From positions 1-64,000 of the forward strand of contig DASWCZ010000079.1 in NCBI GenBank assembly GCA_036395755.1: a stretch of 64,000 bases of DNA. Reading direction: 5' to 3'. This DNA is from Gp7-AA6 sp036395755 (GTDB lineage Bacteria > Acidobacteriota > Thermoanaerobaculia > UBA5066 > Gp7-AA6). The notes beneath the pieces were generated by a model, which was not told where the DNA came from, searched no databases, and worked only from the letters and a program-made list of their open reading frames with translations. The translations under genes were made by a program, and so were the position numbers. Shown one piece after another: positions 24,760 through 33,631 of the stretch (the stretch's first letter is position 1; the number at the start of each line of letters is the position of its first letter).

Positions 24760-24894
24760 ATGAAGCGGACCTATCAGCCCAACAATCGGCGGCGCCGGCG
24801 CACACACGGGTTCCTGGTGCGCATGCGGACCCGCTCGGGGCGCGCGGTGATCTCGGCGCGCCGGCGCAAGGGGCGCAAGAAACTCTCGGTGTGA
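24760..24894 (+). CDS. rpmH: Ribosomal protein bL34
   Basis: A 44-residue, very basic protein of the large ribosomal subunit: MKRTYQPNNRRRRRTHGFLV followed by RMRTRSGRAVISARRRKGR and the ending KKLSV. Both length and sequence are typical. No Shine-Dalgarno sequence lies before the ATG, only CCGTTTTTT, which agrees with the nearly leaderless message predicted from the promoter. The stop overlaps the rnpA start (GTGA). Confidence 0.97.
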   Translation: MKRTYQPNNRRRRRTHGFLVRMRTRSGRAVISARRRKGRKKLSV

Positions 24895-25304
24895 ATTCGG
24901 GCCCGGATCGTCGCCGGGAGACGTTCTCCCGCGACGACCGCCTTCGGAAACGACGGGAATTCGAAGAGTGCTACGCCTCCGGAGTGCGCGTCTCCGGGCG
25001 CCATCTCCAGCTTTTTCTGCTGCCGCCGGCGGGAGCGGGGGCGCCGATGACCCCCGCGCGGCCGCGGCTCGGCATTTCGGTGCCGCGCCGGGTCGGCGGA
25101 GCGGTCGTCCGCAACCGGGTGCGCCGGCGACTCCGCGAGATCTTCCGCCGAAGCCGGGAGCTCTTCGGTCAGCGGGGCGGGAACGTGGTCGTGAACGCGC
25201 GCCCCTCGGCATCGGAGGCGACCTTCGCGGAGCTCGCCGAAGAGTATCGGTCGCTTCTCGCGAAGAGCCTTTCCCGCCCGCCGGAGAATCGGCGTCCCGG
25301 ATGA
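24891..25304 (+). CDS. rnpA: Ribonuclease P protein component
   Basis: The 137-residue protein subunit that assists RNase P RNA in trimming tRNA 5' ends. The hallmark basic helix VVRNRVRRRLREIFRRSREL is present, with RDDRLRKRREFEECYASG near the N terminus and LGISVPRRVGGAVVRNR before the helix. GTG 24891 overlaps the rpmH stop; ATG 25301 of yidD overlaps its own stop, so translation is coupled along the run. It carries a slightly long Pro/Ala loop (LLPPAGAGAPMTPARPR). Confidence 0.95.
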   Translation: MNSGPDRRRETFSRDDRLRKRREFEECYASGVRVSGRHLQLFLLPPAGAGAPMTPARPRLGISVPRRVGGAVVRNRVRRRLREIFRRSRELFGQRGGNVVVNARPSASEATFAELAEEYRSLLAKSLSRPPENRRPG

Positions 25305-25519
25305 GCGCGGGTGCCCGCGCAGCCTCCAGGGTCCTGCGTTTCTACAAAGCCATCCTCTCGCCTCTGCTGCCACGCGCCTGCCGGTACGAGCCGACCTGCT
25401 CGGTGTACGCCCGCGAGGCGATCGAGCGCTACGGTTTCCGGCGCGGCGCGGGTCTCGCGCTCGCAAGGCTCCTCCGCTGCCACCCGTTCCGGCCGGGCGG
25501 GTTCGATCCGGTCCCGTGA
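25301..25519 (+). CDS. yidD: Membrane protein insertion efficiency factor YidD
   Basis: A 72-residue protein of the YidD family, which lies next to YidC in most bacteria and aids membrane-protein insertion. The family motif is clear: LRFYKAILSPLLPRACRYEP, TCSVYAREAIERYG, ALARLLRCHPFRPGGFDPVP. The three cysteines are kept. Its ATG overlaps the rnpA stop. Confidence 0.95.
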   Translation: MSAGARAASRVLRFYKAILSPLLPRACRYEPTCSVYAREAIERYGFRRGAGLALARLLRCHPFRPGGFDPVP

Positions 25520-25561
25520 GCGCGAAACCCGTTTTCTCGATCGAGCGCGCCTGAAACGACC

Positions 25562-27187
25562 GTGGAAAAGCGTCTCCTTCTCGCCGCGCTCCTGTCTCTC
25601 GGCATCCTGTTGCTCTGGGAGTGGATCGGTCCGCGTCCACCCCGGCGCGCGACGCTCCCCGTCGTCCCGACGAAGGGAGCTCTCGTCGTTTCGACGCCGG
25701 TGGCCGCCCGGGCGCCGGAGCCCGTCCCGGAAGGCGTGCGGATCGCGGGCACGCAGGAAGGCCTGACGACCGTCGAGAACGACGTCGCGCGAGCAACCTT
25801 CTCCAACCGGGGCGCGGTGCTGACGTCCTTCGTTCTCAGAAAGCATACCGACGACCAGAAGCGGCCGCTCGAGCTCGTCCGCGCCATCGGCGATCCGTCC
25901 GCGAAGTCGCTCGCCCTCGTGTTTCCGGGAAAACCGGACTTGACGCAGCTCGCTTCGAACGCGCTGTACGCCGTCGAGACCGGTCCCGCCCACACCGTGC
26001 GTTTCCGATACGGCGACGAGCGGCTCACGGTGACGAAGGAGGTTCGCCTCGGCGACGGGTATCTCTTCGACGTCCAGGTCTCCGTCGCGGGTCCGGAGTT
26101 CACGCTCATCGTCGGAACGGGCCTGCGCAACCCGACCGTGGGCGAGCGAGCGTCGCGCTACGTGATGCCGCCGACCGCGGTCGCGAGCACGGACAGCGGT
26201 CTCCAGCGCGTCTCGGCCCAGAAGCTGGAGAAAGAAACCGCGTGGCCGGTCCCTGCCAACGGCTTCGTCGGGATCGAGGACAACTATTTCCTGACGGCGC
26301 TCGTTCCGCGGCATCCCGCGGCCGCGCGGATCTCTCGCTTCGCCCTGCCGGCAGCGCCCGGCGATCCAGCGGCGAAGCCGGAACCGCTGGTGTCCGTGGG
26401 AGTGGCGTCCTCCGGGACCCTGGAGGCGCGCGCCTTTTTCGGACCGAAAGACGTCGCGATCCTCGAGAGCGCCGGGCTCGGGCTCGAGCGCACCGTGAAT
26501 TTCGGGTGGTTCGGAATCCTCGCGAGACCGCTGCTCTGGCTCCTGAAGAAGGCGTACGCCTGGTCGGGGAACTTCGGGCTGGCGATCCTGCTCGTGACTC
26601 TGCTGGTCCGGATCCTCCTCTTCCCGCTGATGCACAAGAGCTACGCGTCGATGAAGAAAATGCAGAAGCTCGCGCCCAAGATGAACGCCATCCGCGACCG
26701 TTACAAGAAGGCGAAGACCGACGCGGCGCAGCGCGCGAAGATGAACCAGGAGTTGATGGCGCTCTACCAGGCCGAGGGATACAACCCGATGAGCGGCTGC
26801 TTCCCGGTGGTGCTGCAGCTGCCGATCCTCGTCGCGTTCTACAACGTGCTTTCCCGGGCCGTGGAGCTGCGGCACGCCCCGTTCATGCTCTGGATCCGCG
26901 ATCTGTCGGCAGTCGACCACACCTACGTGCTCCTGATCCTCATGATCGTGACGATGTACATCCAGCAAGCGATGACGCCTTCGACCGTCGACCCGATGCA
27001 GAAGAAGATCTTCATGGCCATGCCGCTCTTGTGGGGCTTCATGCTGAAGGACATGCCGTCCGGTCTCGTCCTCTACTGGCTGTTCTCGAACGTTTTGACG
27101 ATCCTCCAGCAGATGCTGATCAACCGAATGGGCCGGGACGAACCGCAGGCGGGCAAGCCCGCGCGCGTCAAGATGGCGCGGGCGTAG
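25562..27187 (+). CDS. yidC: Membrane protein insertase YidC
   Basis: A 541-residue insertase for inner-membrane proteins. The first helix is MEKRLLLAALLSLGILLLWEW. A large periplasmic domain (about 60-320) includes TTVENDVARATFSNRGAVLT. The Oxa1 core follows with RPLLWLLKKAYAWSGNFGLA, the positively charged region before MNQELMALYQAEGYNPMSGC, and helices ending FMLKDMPSGLVLYWLFSNVL. Having the periplasmic domain marks the Gram-negative form. The start is GTG 25562, 42 bases after yidD; no strong ribosome site is visible. The protein it inserts may include the ATP synthase c ring. Confidence 0.97.
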   Translation: MEKRLLLAALLSLGILLLWEWIGPRPPRRATLPVVPTKGALVVSTPVAARAPEPVPEGVRIAGTQEGLTTVENDVARATFSNRGAVLTSFVLRKHTDDQKRPLELVRAIGDPSAKSLALVFPGKPDLTQLASNALYAVETGPAHTVRFRYGDERLTVTKEVRLGDGYLFDVQVSVAGPEFTLIVGTGLRNPTVGERASRYVMPPTAVASTDSGLQRVSAQKLEKETAWPVPANGFVGIEDNYFLTALVPRHPAAARISRFALPAAPGDPAAKPEPLVSVGVASSGTLEARAFFGPKDVAILESAGLGLERTVNFGWFGILARPLLWLLKKAYAWSGNFGLAILLVTLLVRILLFPLMHKSYASMKKMQKLAPKMNAIRDRYKKAKTDAAQRAKMNQELMALYQAEGYNPMSGCFPVVLQLPILVAFYNVLSRAVELRHAPFMLWIRDLSAVDHTYVLLILMIVTMYIQQAMTPSTVDPMQKKIFMAMPLLWGFMLKDMPSGLVLYWLFSNVLTILQQMLINRMGRDEPQAGKPARVKMARA

Positions 27188-27211
27188 CCGAAGGCTGAAG
27201 GAGACGCAGCG

Positions 27212-27943
27212 ATGAGGTTCGAAGCGAAGACCGAAGCCGACGCCGTCGAGCAGGCCGCGCGCGCCTTCGGAAAATCCGCCGCGGAAGTCCGATACCGCGT
27301 CGTCCGCGACGAGAAATCGTTCTGGGGCGGCCGGATCGTGGAGATCGAAGTCGACGCGCCGGCGCCCGAGGAGAAAGCCGAAGCGATCGCGGAGGATGCC
27401 GGCGCGGTCCGCGCGGAAAGCGCGGAAGTCGAAATCCCAGTTCCCGATCGGGCGACCCGTCCGAGGAGAGAGGAGCCGGCGCCGCTCGACGAGGAGTCTT
27501 TCGCCGCCGTCGAATCGACGCTCTCCGAGTTGCTGTCGGTGGCCGGCTTCCTGGTCGAGACCCGCCGGAAGAGCTCGTCCGACGAGATGGTGATCGAGCT
27601 GATCGGAGATGACGTGGAGCCGCTCCTCGCCAACAAGGGCGAGGGCTTGAACGGCCTCGAGGTCCTGACGGGCCGCATCGCCAGCCGCCGCCTGGGACAC
27701 CCGGTGTATCCGCGCCTGGACGCGGAGGGCTTCCGCGCGCACCAGCGCGAGTCGCTCGAAGAGCTGGCTCACCGATCCGCCGAAGAGGTCAAGCGCACGC
27801 GCCGGGCGACGCTCCTTCCCCCGCTCGCGCCCGGGGAACGTCGCCTCGTGCATCTCGCGCTCTCCTCCGATCCGGAGGTCGAGACCGAGAGCGAAGGCGA
27901 GGGTTATCTGAAGAGAGTCGCGGTCAAGCTCAAGTCGCTCTAG
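27212..27943 (+). CDS. khpB: RNA-binding protein KhpB/Jag
   Basis: A 243-residue RNA-binding protein with three parts: an N-terminal Jag domain (MRFEAKTEADAVEQAARAFG, then VRYRVVRDEKSFWGGR), a KH domain (LIGDDVEPLLANKGEGLNGL) and a C-terminal R3H domain (PRLDAEGFRAHQRESLEELA to RRLVHLALSSDPEVETES). An acidic linker joins the first two. It is a usual neighbour of yidC and acts in post-transcriptional control of cell-wall and division genes in other bacteria. A good AAGGAG lies before ATG 27212. Confidence 0.93.
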   Translation: MRFEAKTEADAVEQAARAFGKSAAEVRYRVVRDEKSFWGGRIVEIEVDAPAPEEKAEAIAEDAGAVRAESAEVEIPVPDRATRPRREEPAPLDEESFAAVESTLSELLSVAGFLVETRRKSSSDEMVIELIGDDVEPLLANKGEGLNGLEVLTGRIASRRLGHPVYPRLDAEGFRAHQRESLEELAHRSAEEVKRTRRATLLPPLAPGERRLVHLALSSDPEVETESEGEGYLKRVAVKLKSL

Positions 27944-27958
27944 GCCGGGGGTGAGGGC

Positions 27959-29350
27959 ATGCGTCCCTCCGCCGAATCGATTCTCGACACGATCGCCGCG
28001 CTGGCGACTCCAATCGGTCGTTCCGCGATCGCGCTCGTGCGGATCTCCGGAGAGCGCACGCGCGAGATCCTCTCTCGCGTGGCGCGCGAGCTGCCGAATC
28101 CGGTCGAGCCGCGCCGGCCCTATCTCGTCGGGCTTACCGATCTCCATGGCGAGCCGATCGATCGCGGCTTCGTCACCCTCTTTCCCGCGCCGGCTTCCTT
28201 CACGGGAGAAGACGTGGCCGAGCTGTCGGTTCACGGAAGCCCGGTCGTCGTCGAGACGCTGATTCGCGCCTTGATCGGAAGCGGCGCGCGCCCCGCGAGG
28301 CCGGGCGAGTTCACGGAGAGGGCCTTCCGACTGGGGAAGATGGATCTCGTTCGCGCCGAGGCGATCCGTGACCTGATCGATTCGCGCACCGAGGCGGCCG
28401 CCCGCGCTTCCTCCCGGCGCCTGGAGGGCGCGCTGTCGTCGAGGTTGACGGGGGCGCGGGAGAACCTGCTGGCCGCCGCGGCGAGCCTCGCGGCGACGAT
28501 CGACTTCTCCGAAGACGTCGGAGAGGCCGTCGATCCTTCCGTCCTCCTTCATCTCACGGCCGCGCGCGACTCGCTCGCGCGCCTCGCCGCGACTTACGAC
28601 CGGGGTCGGCTTCTCTCCGCGGGCTGCCGCGTCGCGATCCTCGGCCGCGTGAACGCAGGGAAATCGACCCTCTTCAATGCGCTCCTCGGAACGGCGCGCG
28701 CGATCGTCACGGAAATTCCGGGGACTACTCGCGACACGATCGAAGCGACGATCGACGTCCGCGGCATTCCCGTCGAGCTCGTCGACACCGCGGGTCTGCG
28801 CGAGACCGACGACCACGTCGAGAAGCTCGGCGTCGAGCGCGCGCGGGAAGAAGGGAAGACCGCGGCCGCGATCCTCTATGTCTTCGACGCGTCGGCCGGC
28901 TGGGCGGAGGAAGACGCCGCGGTCCTGGCGGCGCTCGACGGAAAGCCCGTGGCGGTGGTCGCGAACAAGATCGACCGCCTGGAGGCGCCCGATCGCCCGG
29001 GCGTGACGCGCCTCGAGCCGGCCGGAGCCGCACGGCCGGCGCTCCTCCTCTGCGGCCTCGCGCCCGAAGCCGGGGCGAGCCTGCGAGCGCTGCTGGCGCA
29101 GACGATCGCGGCGGACGTGCCGGGCGAGGCAGAGTCGGGGATCCTCGCGTCTCTGCGGCAGCTCGATCTGGTCGAACGAGCGCACGCCGCCGTCGGCGAC
29201 GCCCTCGCCGCGCTCGCGAGCGGCGTTTCTCTGGAATACGCCGCCACCCACGTCGATTCCGGACTCGCGGCGCTCGCCGACGTCTTCGGCGAGGCGACCT
29301 CGGAAGACGTGCTCCAACGTATTTTTTCGACCTTCTGCATCGGGAAATGA
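27959..29350 (+). CDS. mnmE: tRNA modification GTPase MnmE
   Basis: A 463-residue GTPase that, with MnmG, adds carboxymethylaminomethyl (or aminomethyl) to wobble uridine 34 of some tRNAs. The N-terminal tetrahydrofolate-binding domain starts DTIAALATPIGRSAIALVRI. The G domain has AILGRVNAGKSTLFNALLG (G1), IPGTTRDT (G2), VDTAGLRETDD (G3) and VANKIDRL (G4). The C-terminal CIGK carries the cysteine essential for modification. The stop overlaps the start of mnmG. Confidence 0.97.
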   Translation: MRPSAESILDTIAALATPIGRSAIALVRISGERTREILSRVARELPNPVEPRRPYLVGLTDLHGEPIDRGFVTLFPAPASFTGEDVAELSVHGSPVVVETLIRALIGSGARPARPGEFTERAFRLGKMDLVRAEAIRDLIDSRTEAAARASSRRLEGALSSRLTGARENLLAAAASLAATIDFSEDVGEAVDPSVLLHLTAARDSLARLAATYDRGRLLSAGCRVAILGRVNAGKSTLFNALLGTARAIVTEIPGTTRDTIEATIDVRGIPVELVDTAGLRETDDHVEKLGVERAREEGKTAAAILYVFDASAGWAEEDAAVLAALDGKPVAVVANKIDRLEAPDRPGVTRLEPAGAARPALLLCGLAPEAGASLRALLAQTIAADVPGEAESGILASLRQLDLVERAHAAVGDALAALASGVSLEYAATHVDSGLAALADVFGEATSEDVLQRIFSTFCIGK

Positions 29351-31227
29351 ACGGCTCGGCGACGTTCGACGTGATCGTCGTGGGCGCCGGCCACGCCGGC
29401 TGCGAAGCGGCCCACGCGGCGGCGCGCATGGGTCGGACGACCGCGCTTCTCTCGGGAGATCTCTCGGCGATCGCGCGGATGTCGTGCAATCCGGCAATCG
29501 GCGGTCTCGCGAAGGGGCAGCTCGTCAAGGAGGTCGACGCACTCGGCGGTCTGATGGGGCGCCTCGCCGACGCGGCGGGGATTCAATTCAAGATCCTCAA
29601 TCGCTCGCGGGGCCCGGCGGTGTGGGGGCCGCGGGCACAGTGCGACAAGGCGCTCTACTCGCGGCTCGCCGCACAGGCCCTCTCGGAAACGCCGAACCTC
29701 CAGCTCGTGGAAGGCATGGCGGAGGAGCTCGTTGAGGAAGAGGGACGGGTCGCCGGCGTCGTCACGGGGAATGGAACGCGGCTCGGCGCCCGGGCCGTCG
29801 TCGTGACGACCGGAACCTTTCTGCGCGGTCTCATGCACACCGGGGAGCGGCGGACGGAGGGAGGCCGCGTCGGCGAAGCGGCTGCGGTCGGCCTGTCCGC
29901 GGCGCTCGCTCGGGCCGGGCTCGCACTCGGACGGTTCAAGACCGGCACGCCGCCGCGCGTCGAGCGGGACACCGTCGACTACGATCTCTGCGAGCCGCAG
30001 CGCGGCGACGATCCCCCCGTTCCCTTCTCCTTCCGGACCGTCGCGCTGCCCTCGCACCAGGCTCTCTGCTGGCTGACGAGCACGAATGAGCGCGTTCACG
30101 ACCTGATCCGCGCCAACCTCCACTTGAGCCCGATGTACTCCGGACGGATCGTCGGCATCGGACCGCGCTACTGCCCTTCCGTGGAAGACAAGGTGGTCAA
30201 GTTCGCCGACAAGCCGCGGCACTCGATCTTTCTGGAGCCGGAAGGATGGGACGCGCCGGAGATCTACATCAACGGTCTCTCGACGTCTCTGCCCGAGGAA
30301 GTGCAACGCGCGATCCTCCGGGAGGTCGCCGGTCTCGCAAACGCGGAGATGATCCGGCCGGGCTACGCCGTCGAATACGACTTCTCGTTTCCCGACCAGC
30401 TCCGGGGCACGCTCGAAGCCCGCGACGTCCCCGGACTCTTCCTCGCCGGCCAGATCAACGGCACCTCGGGATACGAAGAAGCTGCGGCGCAAGGGATCTG
30501 GGCGGGCATCAACGCGGCCCTCGCGGTGCGCGGAGAGGAACCGTTCGTGCTCGATCGTTCGGAAGCGTACGCCGCCGTCATGGTCGACGACTTGACGACG
30601 AAGGGCCTGGAGGAGCCCTACCGGCTTTTCACATCGCGAGCGGAGCACCGACTGCTCCTCGGCGTGGACTCCGTTCTGCCCCGCCTCCTGCCTCACGCAC
30701 GCCGTATCGGGCTCGTGTCTTCCGCGGAGTACTCGCGGGCGATGCGATCCGAGGAGCGTCTGCGCCGAGCCGAGTCGGAGCTGCGGGCAGCGGAGATCCA
30801 TCCGGACCGCGAGACGCGCGAAGAGTTCGAGAAGACGATCGGGATTCAGCTCGCCGAGCCGACGACTCTACATAAACTGCTGAAAAGACAGGACTTATCT
30901 GTAGAGCTGCTGATGCCTTACGGCCCGGAGAGTCTCGGGGCGCTCTGCCGCGAAGAGCGGGCGATCCTGGAGAGCCGCGTGCGTTACGAGGGATACATTC
31001 GCCGCGAGACCGATCGGGTCGAGAGGATGAAGCCGCTCGAGGGTCGCCGGATTCCGGAAGACTTCGAGTACGAATCCCTCCCCGGGCTCTCGCGCGAGGT
31101 CATCCAAAGCTGCACGCGGAAACGTCCCCGCACGCTCGGCGAAGCGGGCCGGATCCCCGGAGTTACTCCCGCCGCCGTCGCGATAATCTGCGCGCATGTC
31201 GTCCGGTCCCGAACCTCTTCGGCCTGA
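29347..31227 (+). CDS. mnmG: tRNA modification flavoenzyme MnmG
   Basis: A 626-residue FAD enzyme, partner of MnmE. It begins with the dinucleotide fold VIVVGAGHAGCEAAHAAARM, followed by MSCNPAIGGLAKGQLVKEVD with the conserved cysteine. Further motifs include RGPAVWGPRAQCDK, GRFKTGTPPRV and GQINGTSGYEEAAAQGIWAG. The C-terminal helical domain ends RIPGVTPAAVAIICAHV. It overlaps mnmE by four bases and rsmG by 32. Confidence 0.97.
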   Translation: MNGSATFDVIVVGAGHAGCEAAHAAARMGRTTALLSGDLSAIARMSCNPAIGGLAKGQLVKEVDALGGLMGRLADAAGIQFKILNRSRGPAVWGPRAQCDKALYSRLAAQALSETPNLQLVEGMAEELVEEEGRVAGVVTGNGTRLGARAVVVTTGTFLRGLMHTGERRTEGGRVGEAAAVGLSAALARAGLALGRFKTGTPPRVERDTVDYDLCEPQRGDDPPVPFSFRTVALPSHQALCWLTSTNERVHDLIRANLHLSPMYSGRIVGIGPRYCPSVEDKVVKFADKPRHSIFLEPEGWDAPEIYINGLSTSLPEEVQRAILREVAGLANAEMIRPGYAVEYDFSFPDQLRGTLEARDVPGLFLAGQINGTSGYEEAAAQGIWAGINAALAVRGEEPFVLDRSEAYAAVMVDDLTTKGLEEPYRLFTSRAEHRLLLGVDSVLPRLLPHARRIGLVSSAEYSRAMRSEERLRRAESELRAAEIHPDRETREEFEKTIGIQLAEPTTLHKLLKRQDLSVELLMPYGPESLGALCREERAILESRVRYEGYIRRETDRVERMKPLEGRRIPEDFEYESLPGLSREVIQSCTRKRPRTLGEAGRIPGVTPAAVAIICAHVVRSRTSSA

Positions 31228-31828
31228 GGCATTTCGAGACCTTCTCCAGAAAAAGCTCTCCGACTTCCGGCTGGAGCTGGACGATCTGAAAGAGGCTCGC
31301 CTGGCCCGATTCCTCGCCGAGCTCGACCGCTGGCGGCGAACCGTCAATCTGACGGGCCGGCTTTCCCCGGATGGGCTGGTCTTGCATGCCCTCGAATCGG
31401 CATTCGGCGCAAACCTACTGCCGCTGCGTGATTCCGTCGTCGACATCGGCACAGGAGGAGGGTTTCCGGGAGTGCCGCTGGCGGTCTGCCGGCCGGACCT
31501 CCGGTGGATCTGGCTCGAGCCGCGGGAAAAGAGGGCTGCTTTTCTGCGTCACGTCGCGCGAACGGTCCCGGTCGAAAACGCCGAGGTGGTCCCCGGCCGA
31601 TCCGACGAGCTCGCCGTCGAGGGCTTCGATTCCGCGACGTCGCGCGGGCTGAAGCTCGACGCCACAATGATCGCCGGCCTTCTCCGGCCGGGCGGCGGCC
31701 TCTTTCTTTGGACGACGCGGGAGAATGCGACGAAAAACGCGCTCTTGTCCCTTCGCTTTCGGCTCGAGCAGACTCTGCCAATTCCGGAAACCCGCCATCG
31801 GGTGATCGCGCTCTTTCGCAGGAACTGA
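31196..31828 (+). CDS. rsmG: 16S rRNA (guanine-N7) methyltransferase RsmG
   Basis: A 210-residue SAM-dependent methyltransferase acting on G527 of 16S rRNA (E. coli numbering). The SAM site is SVVDIGTGGGFPGVPLAVCR; nearby are RWRRTVNLTGRLSPD upstream and EKRAAFLRHVARTVPVENAE downstream, then FDSATSRGLKLDATMIAGLL. The start lies inside the end of mnmG. It is the usual companion of mnmG and parAB near origins. Confidence 0.95.
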   Translation: MSSGPEPLRPEAFRDLLQKKLSDFRLELDDLKEARLARFLAELDRWRRTVNLTGRLSPDGLVLHALESAFGANLLPLRDSVVDIGTGGGFPGVPLAVCRPDLRWIWLEPREKRAAFLRHVARTVPVENAEVVPGRSDELAVEGFDSATSRGLKLDATMIAGLLRPGGGLFLWTTRENATKNALLSLRFRLEQTLPIPETRHRVIALFRRN

Positions 31829-31842
31829 CGGCGCACGGGCAA

Positions 31843-31858
31843 CGTTCCACGTGGAACG
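31843..31858. promoter_or_regulatory. parS: parS centromere site
   Basis: CGTTCCACGTGGAACG, a perfect 16-bp palindrome that differs from the widespread parS consensus TGTTCCACGTGGAACA only at the two outer bases. It lies 81 bases before parA. Confidence 0.92.
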
Positions 31859-31902
31859 TCATCCGGATCGCGACGGTGACAATCCATTAAGAGGCCTGCG
31901 CG

Positions 31903-31924
31903 GCTCAAATCTTTCTATTTGAGC
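31903..31924. repeat. Inverted repeat in the parA leader
   Basis: GCTCAAAT (31903-31910) and ATTTGAGC (31917-31924) with a six-base loop, ending 14 bases before the parA ATG and just before its GAAGG ribosome site. It could be an operator or an RNA hairpin affecting parA expression. Confidence 0.5.
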
Positions 31925-31938
31925 GCGAAGGCTCCACA

Positions 31939-32715
31939 ATGCGAAAAATGGGGCGCGTGATCGCAATTGCGAACCAGAAGGGGGGAGTCGGTAAGACCAC
32001 CACGGCTATCAACCTCGGCGCTGCTCTGGCGGCGTTCGACCGAACGGTCGTCCTCGTCGACTTCGACCCCCAGGCGAACGCAACCTCCGGTCTGGGCCTG
32101 GCCGACCGCAAGAACGGGTCGAACGCCTACGACGTTCTGCTCGGGGCCGACCCCGCGCAAGCGCTTCTCCAGAGTGGATTTCCCAATTTTTCGGTCCTGC
32201 CGTCCGGCCGGGACCTCGTCGGGGCGGAGATCGAGTTGGTCGGCCAGGACGGGCGCGAACGCCGGCTCCGGGAAGCGATCGACTGCATCCGGAACCAGTT
32301 CGATTTCATGTTCGTCGACTGCCCGCCATCGCTCTCGCTCTTGACCGTAAATGCCCTCACCGCCGCGGACTCGGTGCTGATTCCCCTCCAGACCGAGTAT
32401 TTCGCGCTCGAGGGGTTGAGCGAGCTGCTCGAGTCGGTCGAACGGGTTCGCCACTCCTTCAATCCGGGCCTGGAGATCGAGGGGATTCTCCTGACCCTGT
32501 ACGATGAGCGAACGAACCTCGGCCGACAGGTCGTGGAGGACATCCGTCAGCACTTCGGAAAACTGGTCTACGACACCGTGATCCCGCGCAACGTGAAGCT
32601 CGGAGAGGCACCCTCTTTCGGCAAGCCGGTCCTGGCCTACGACGTCAAATCGAAGGGGGCAGCGGCCTATCTCTCTCTCGGACGAGAGGTTTTGAAGAGG
32701 AGGGCGGTTCGATGA
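31939..32715 (+). CDS. parA: Chromosome partitioning ATPase ParA/Soj
   Basis: A 258-residue deviant-Walker ATPase that moves or positions ParB-parS complexes. The Walker A is ANQKGGVGKTTTAINLGAAL, followed by VVLVDFDPQANATSGLGLA and FDFMFVDCPPSLSLLTVNAL. The signature lysine is present. There is no N-terminal DNA-binding extension, so it is the short chromosomal type. GAAGG eight bases before ATG 31939 sets the start; an in-frame ATG at 31948 is possible. It overlaps parB by four bases. Confidence 0.97.
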   Translation: MRKMGRVIAIANQKGGVGKTTTAINLGAALAAFDRTVVLVDFDPQANATSGLGLADRKNGSNAYDVLLGADPAQALLQSGFPNFSVLPSGRDLVGAEIELVGQDGRERRLREAIDCIRNQFDFMFVDCPPSLSLLTVNALTAADSVLIPLQTEYFALEGLSELLESVERVRHSFNPGLEIEGILLTLYDERTNLGRQVVEDIRQHFGKLVYDTVIPRNVKLGEAPSFGKPVLAYDVKSKGAAAYLSLGREVLKRRAVR

Positions 32716-33563
32716 CCCAGAAGCAGGCTCTCGGACGGGGTCTTTCGGCGCTCCTGCCCGGGCGGGAGGAGGTTCCACGGGAAACGAGTGGTGCGCGGGA
32801 GGTGGAGATCGGCCATCTCGTGCCGAACCGTTTCCAGCCGCGACGGGACTTTTCCGAGGCGGGGCTCGCCGAGCTCGCCGCTTCGATCCGCGAACAGGGG
32901 ATCGTCCAGCCGATCGTGGTCACGCCGCGGGGCGAAAAGCTCGAGATCGTCGCGGGTGAGAGACGGTGGCGCGCCGCGGCGATCGCCGGGCTGACGAAAG
33001 TACCGGTCGTGTTCCGGGAACGGCAGTCGGAGACCGATCTTCTCGAGGCCGCCCTCGTCGAGAACCTCCAGCGCGAGGACCTGAACCCGCTCGACGCGGC
33101 CGAAGCGTATGCCCGGCTCAAAGAGCAGTTTCGAATGTCTCACGAGAGGATCGCCGACCGGGTCGGCAAGGACCGCACGACGATCTCGAATGCCCTGCGG
33201 CTTCTGAAGCTTCCTTCGAGCGTGAAAGATCGGGTGCGCTCCGGGCTTCTTTCGGGAGGGCACGCCCGCGCGCTCGCGTCTCTGACGTCGGCGGACGATC
33301 AGGAGCGGCTCGCGGAGGAGATCGTCCGCCGCGGTCTTTCGGTCCGGCAGGCCGAAAAACGCGTCGCGAGCTTCGGGAGAGCGGATAAGCTTCGGCGAGA
33401 ACACCGTCGCGATCCGTTTACCCGGGACGCCGAGGAGAAACTCTCCCGGCGCCTGCGGTCGCGCGTGCGAATCGTGCGCCGCCGTCGCGGAGGGAGGGTC
33501 GAGATCGCTTTCGGTTCGGAAGAGGAGCTCATCGGTCTTTACGATCGGCTTGCGCGCGCCTGA
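32712..33563 (+). CDS. parB: Chromosome partitioning protein ParB
   Basis: A 283-residue parS-binding CTPase. The N-terminal nuclease-like domain includes LVPNRFQPRRDFSEAGLAEL, IREQGIVQPIVVTPRG and VAGERRWRAAAIAGLTKVP. The helix-turn-helix region follows with LVENLQREDLNPLDAAEAYA and SHERIADRVGKDRTTISNAL. The C-terminal dimer region ends GGRVEIAFGSEEELIGLYDR. A second parS-like site lies within its own early codons. Confidence 0.97.
   Translation: MTQKQALGRGLSALLPGREEVPRETSGAREVEIGHLVPNRFQPRRDFSEAGLAELAASIREQGIVQPIVVTPRGEKLEIVAGERRWRAAAIAGLTKVPVVFRERQSETDLLEAALVENLQREDLNPLDAAEAYARLKEQFRMSHERIADRVGKDRTTISNALRLLKLPSSVKDRVRSGLLSGGHARALASLTSADDQERLAEEIVRRGLSVRQAEKRVASFGRADKLRREHRRDPFTRDAEEKLSRRLRSRVRIVRRRRGGRVEIAFGSEEELIGLYDRLARA
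32771..32786. promoter_or_regulatory. Second parS-like site inside parB
   Basis: GGTTCCACGGGAAACG matches the parS form TGTTCCACGTGAAACA at 13 of 16 positions. Its place 0.9 kb from the main parS makes it a credible weaker ParB site; it may also be chance. Confidence 0.4.
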
Positions 33564-33631
33564 GGCGAGGGCGCGGCGAGCCGGAAGCTGTGGATGGAAT
33601 CAGGGCGGATCGAACCAGGAAGGAAGGGGTC

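Noticed and set aside
25169..29497. A 1442-codon open frame on the minus strand
   Set aside because: It runs opposite rnpA, yidD, yidC, khpB and mnmE, is very rich in Arg/Asp/Glu, has no recognisable motif, and is the usual antisense effect of GC-rich codon use.
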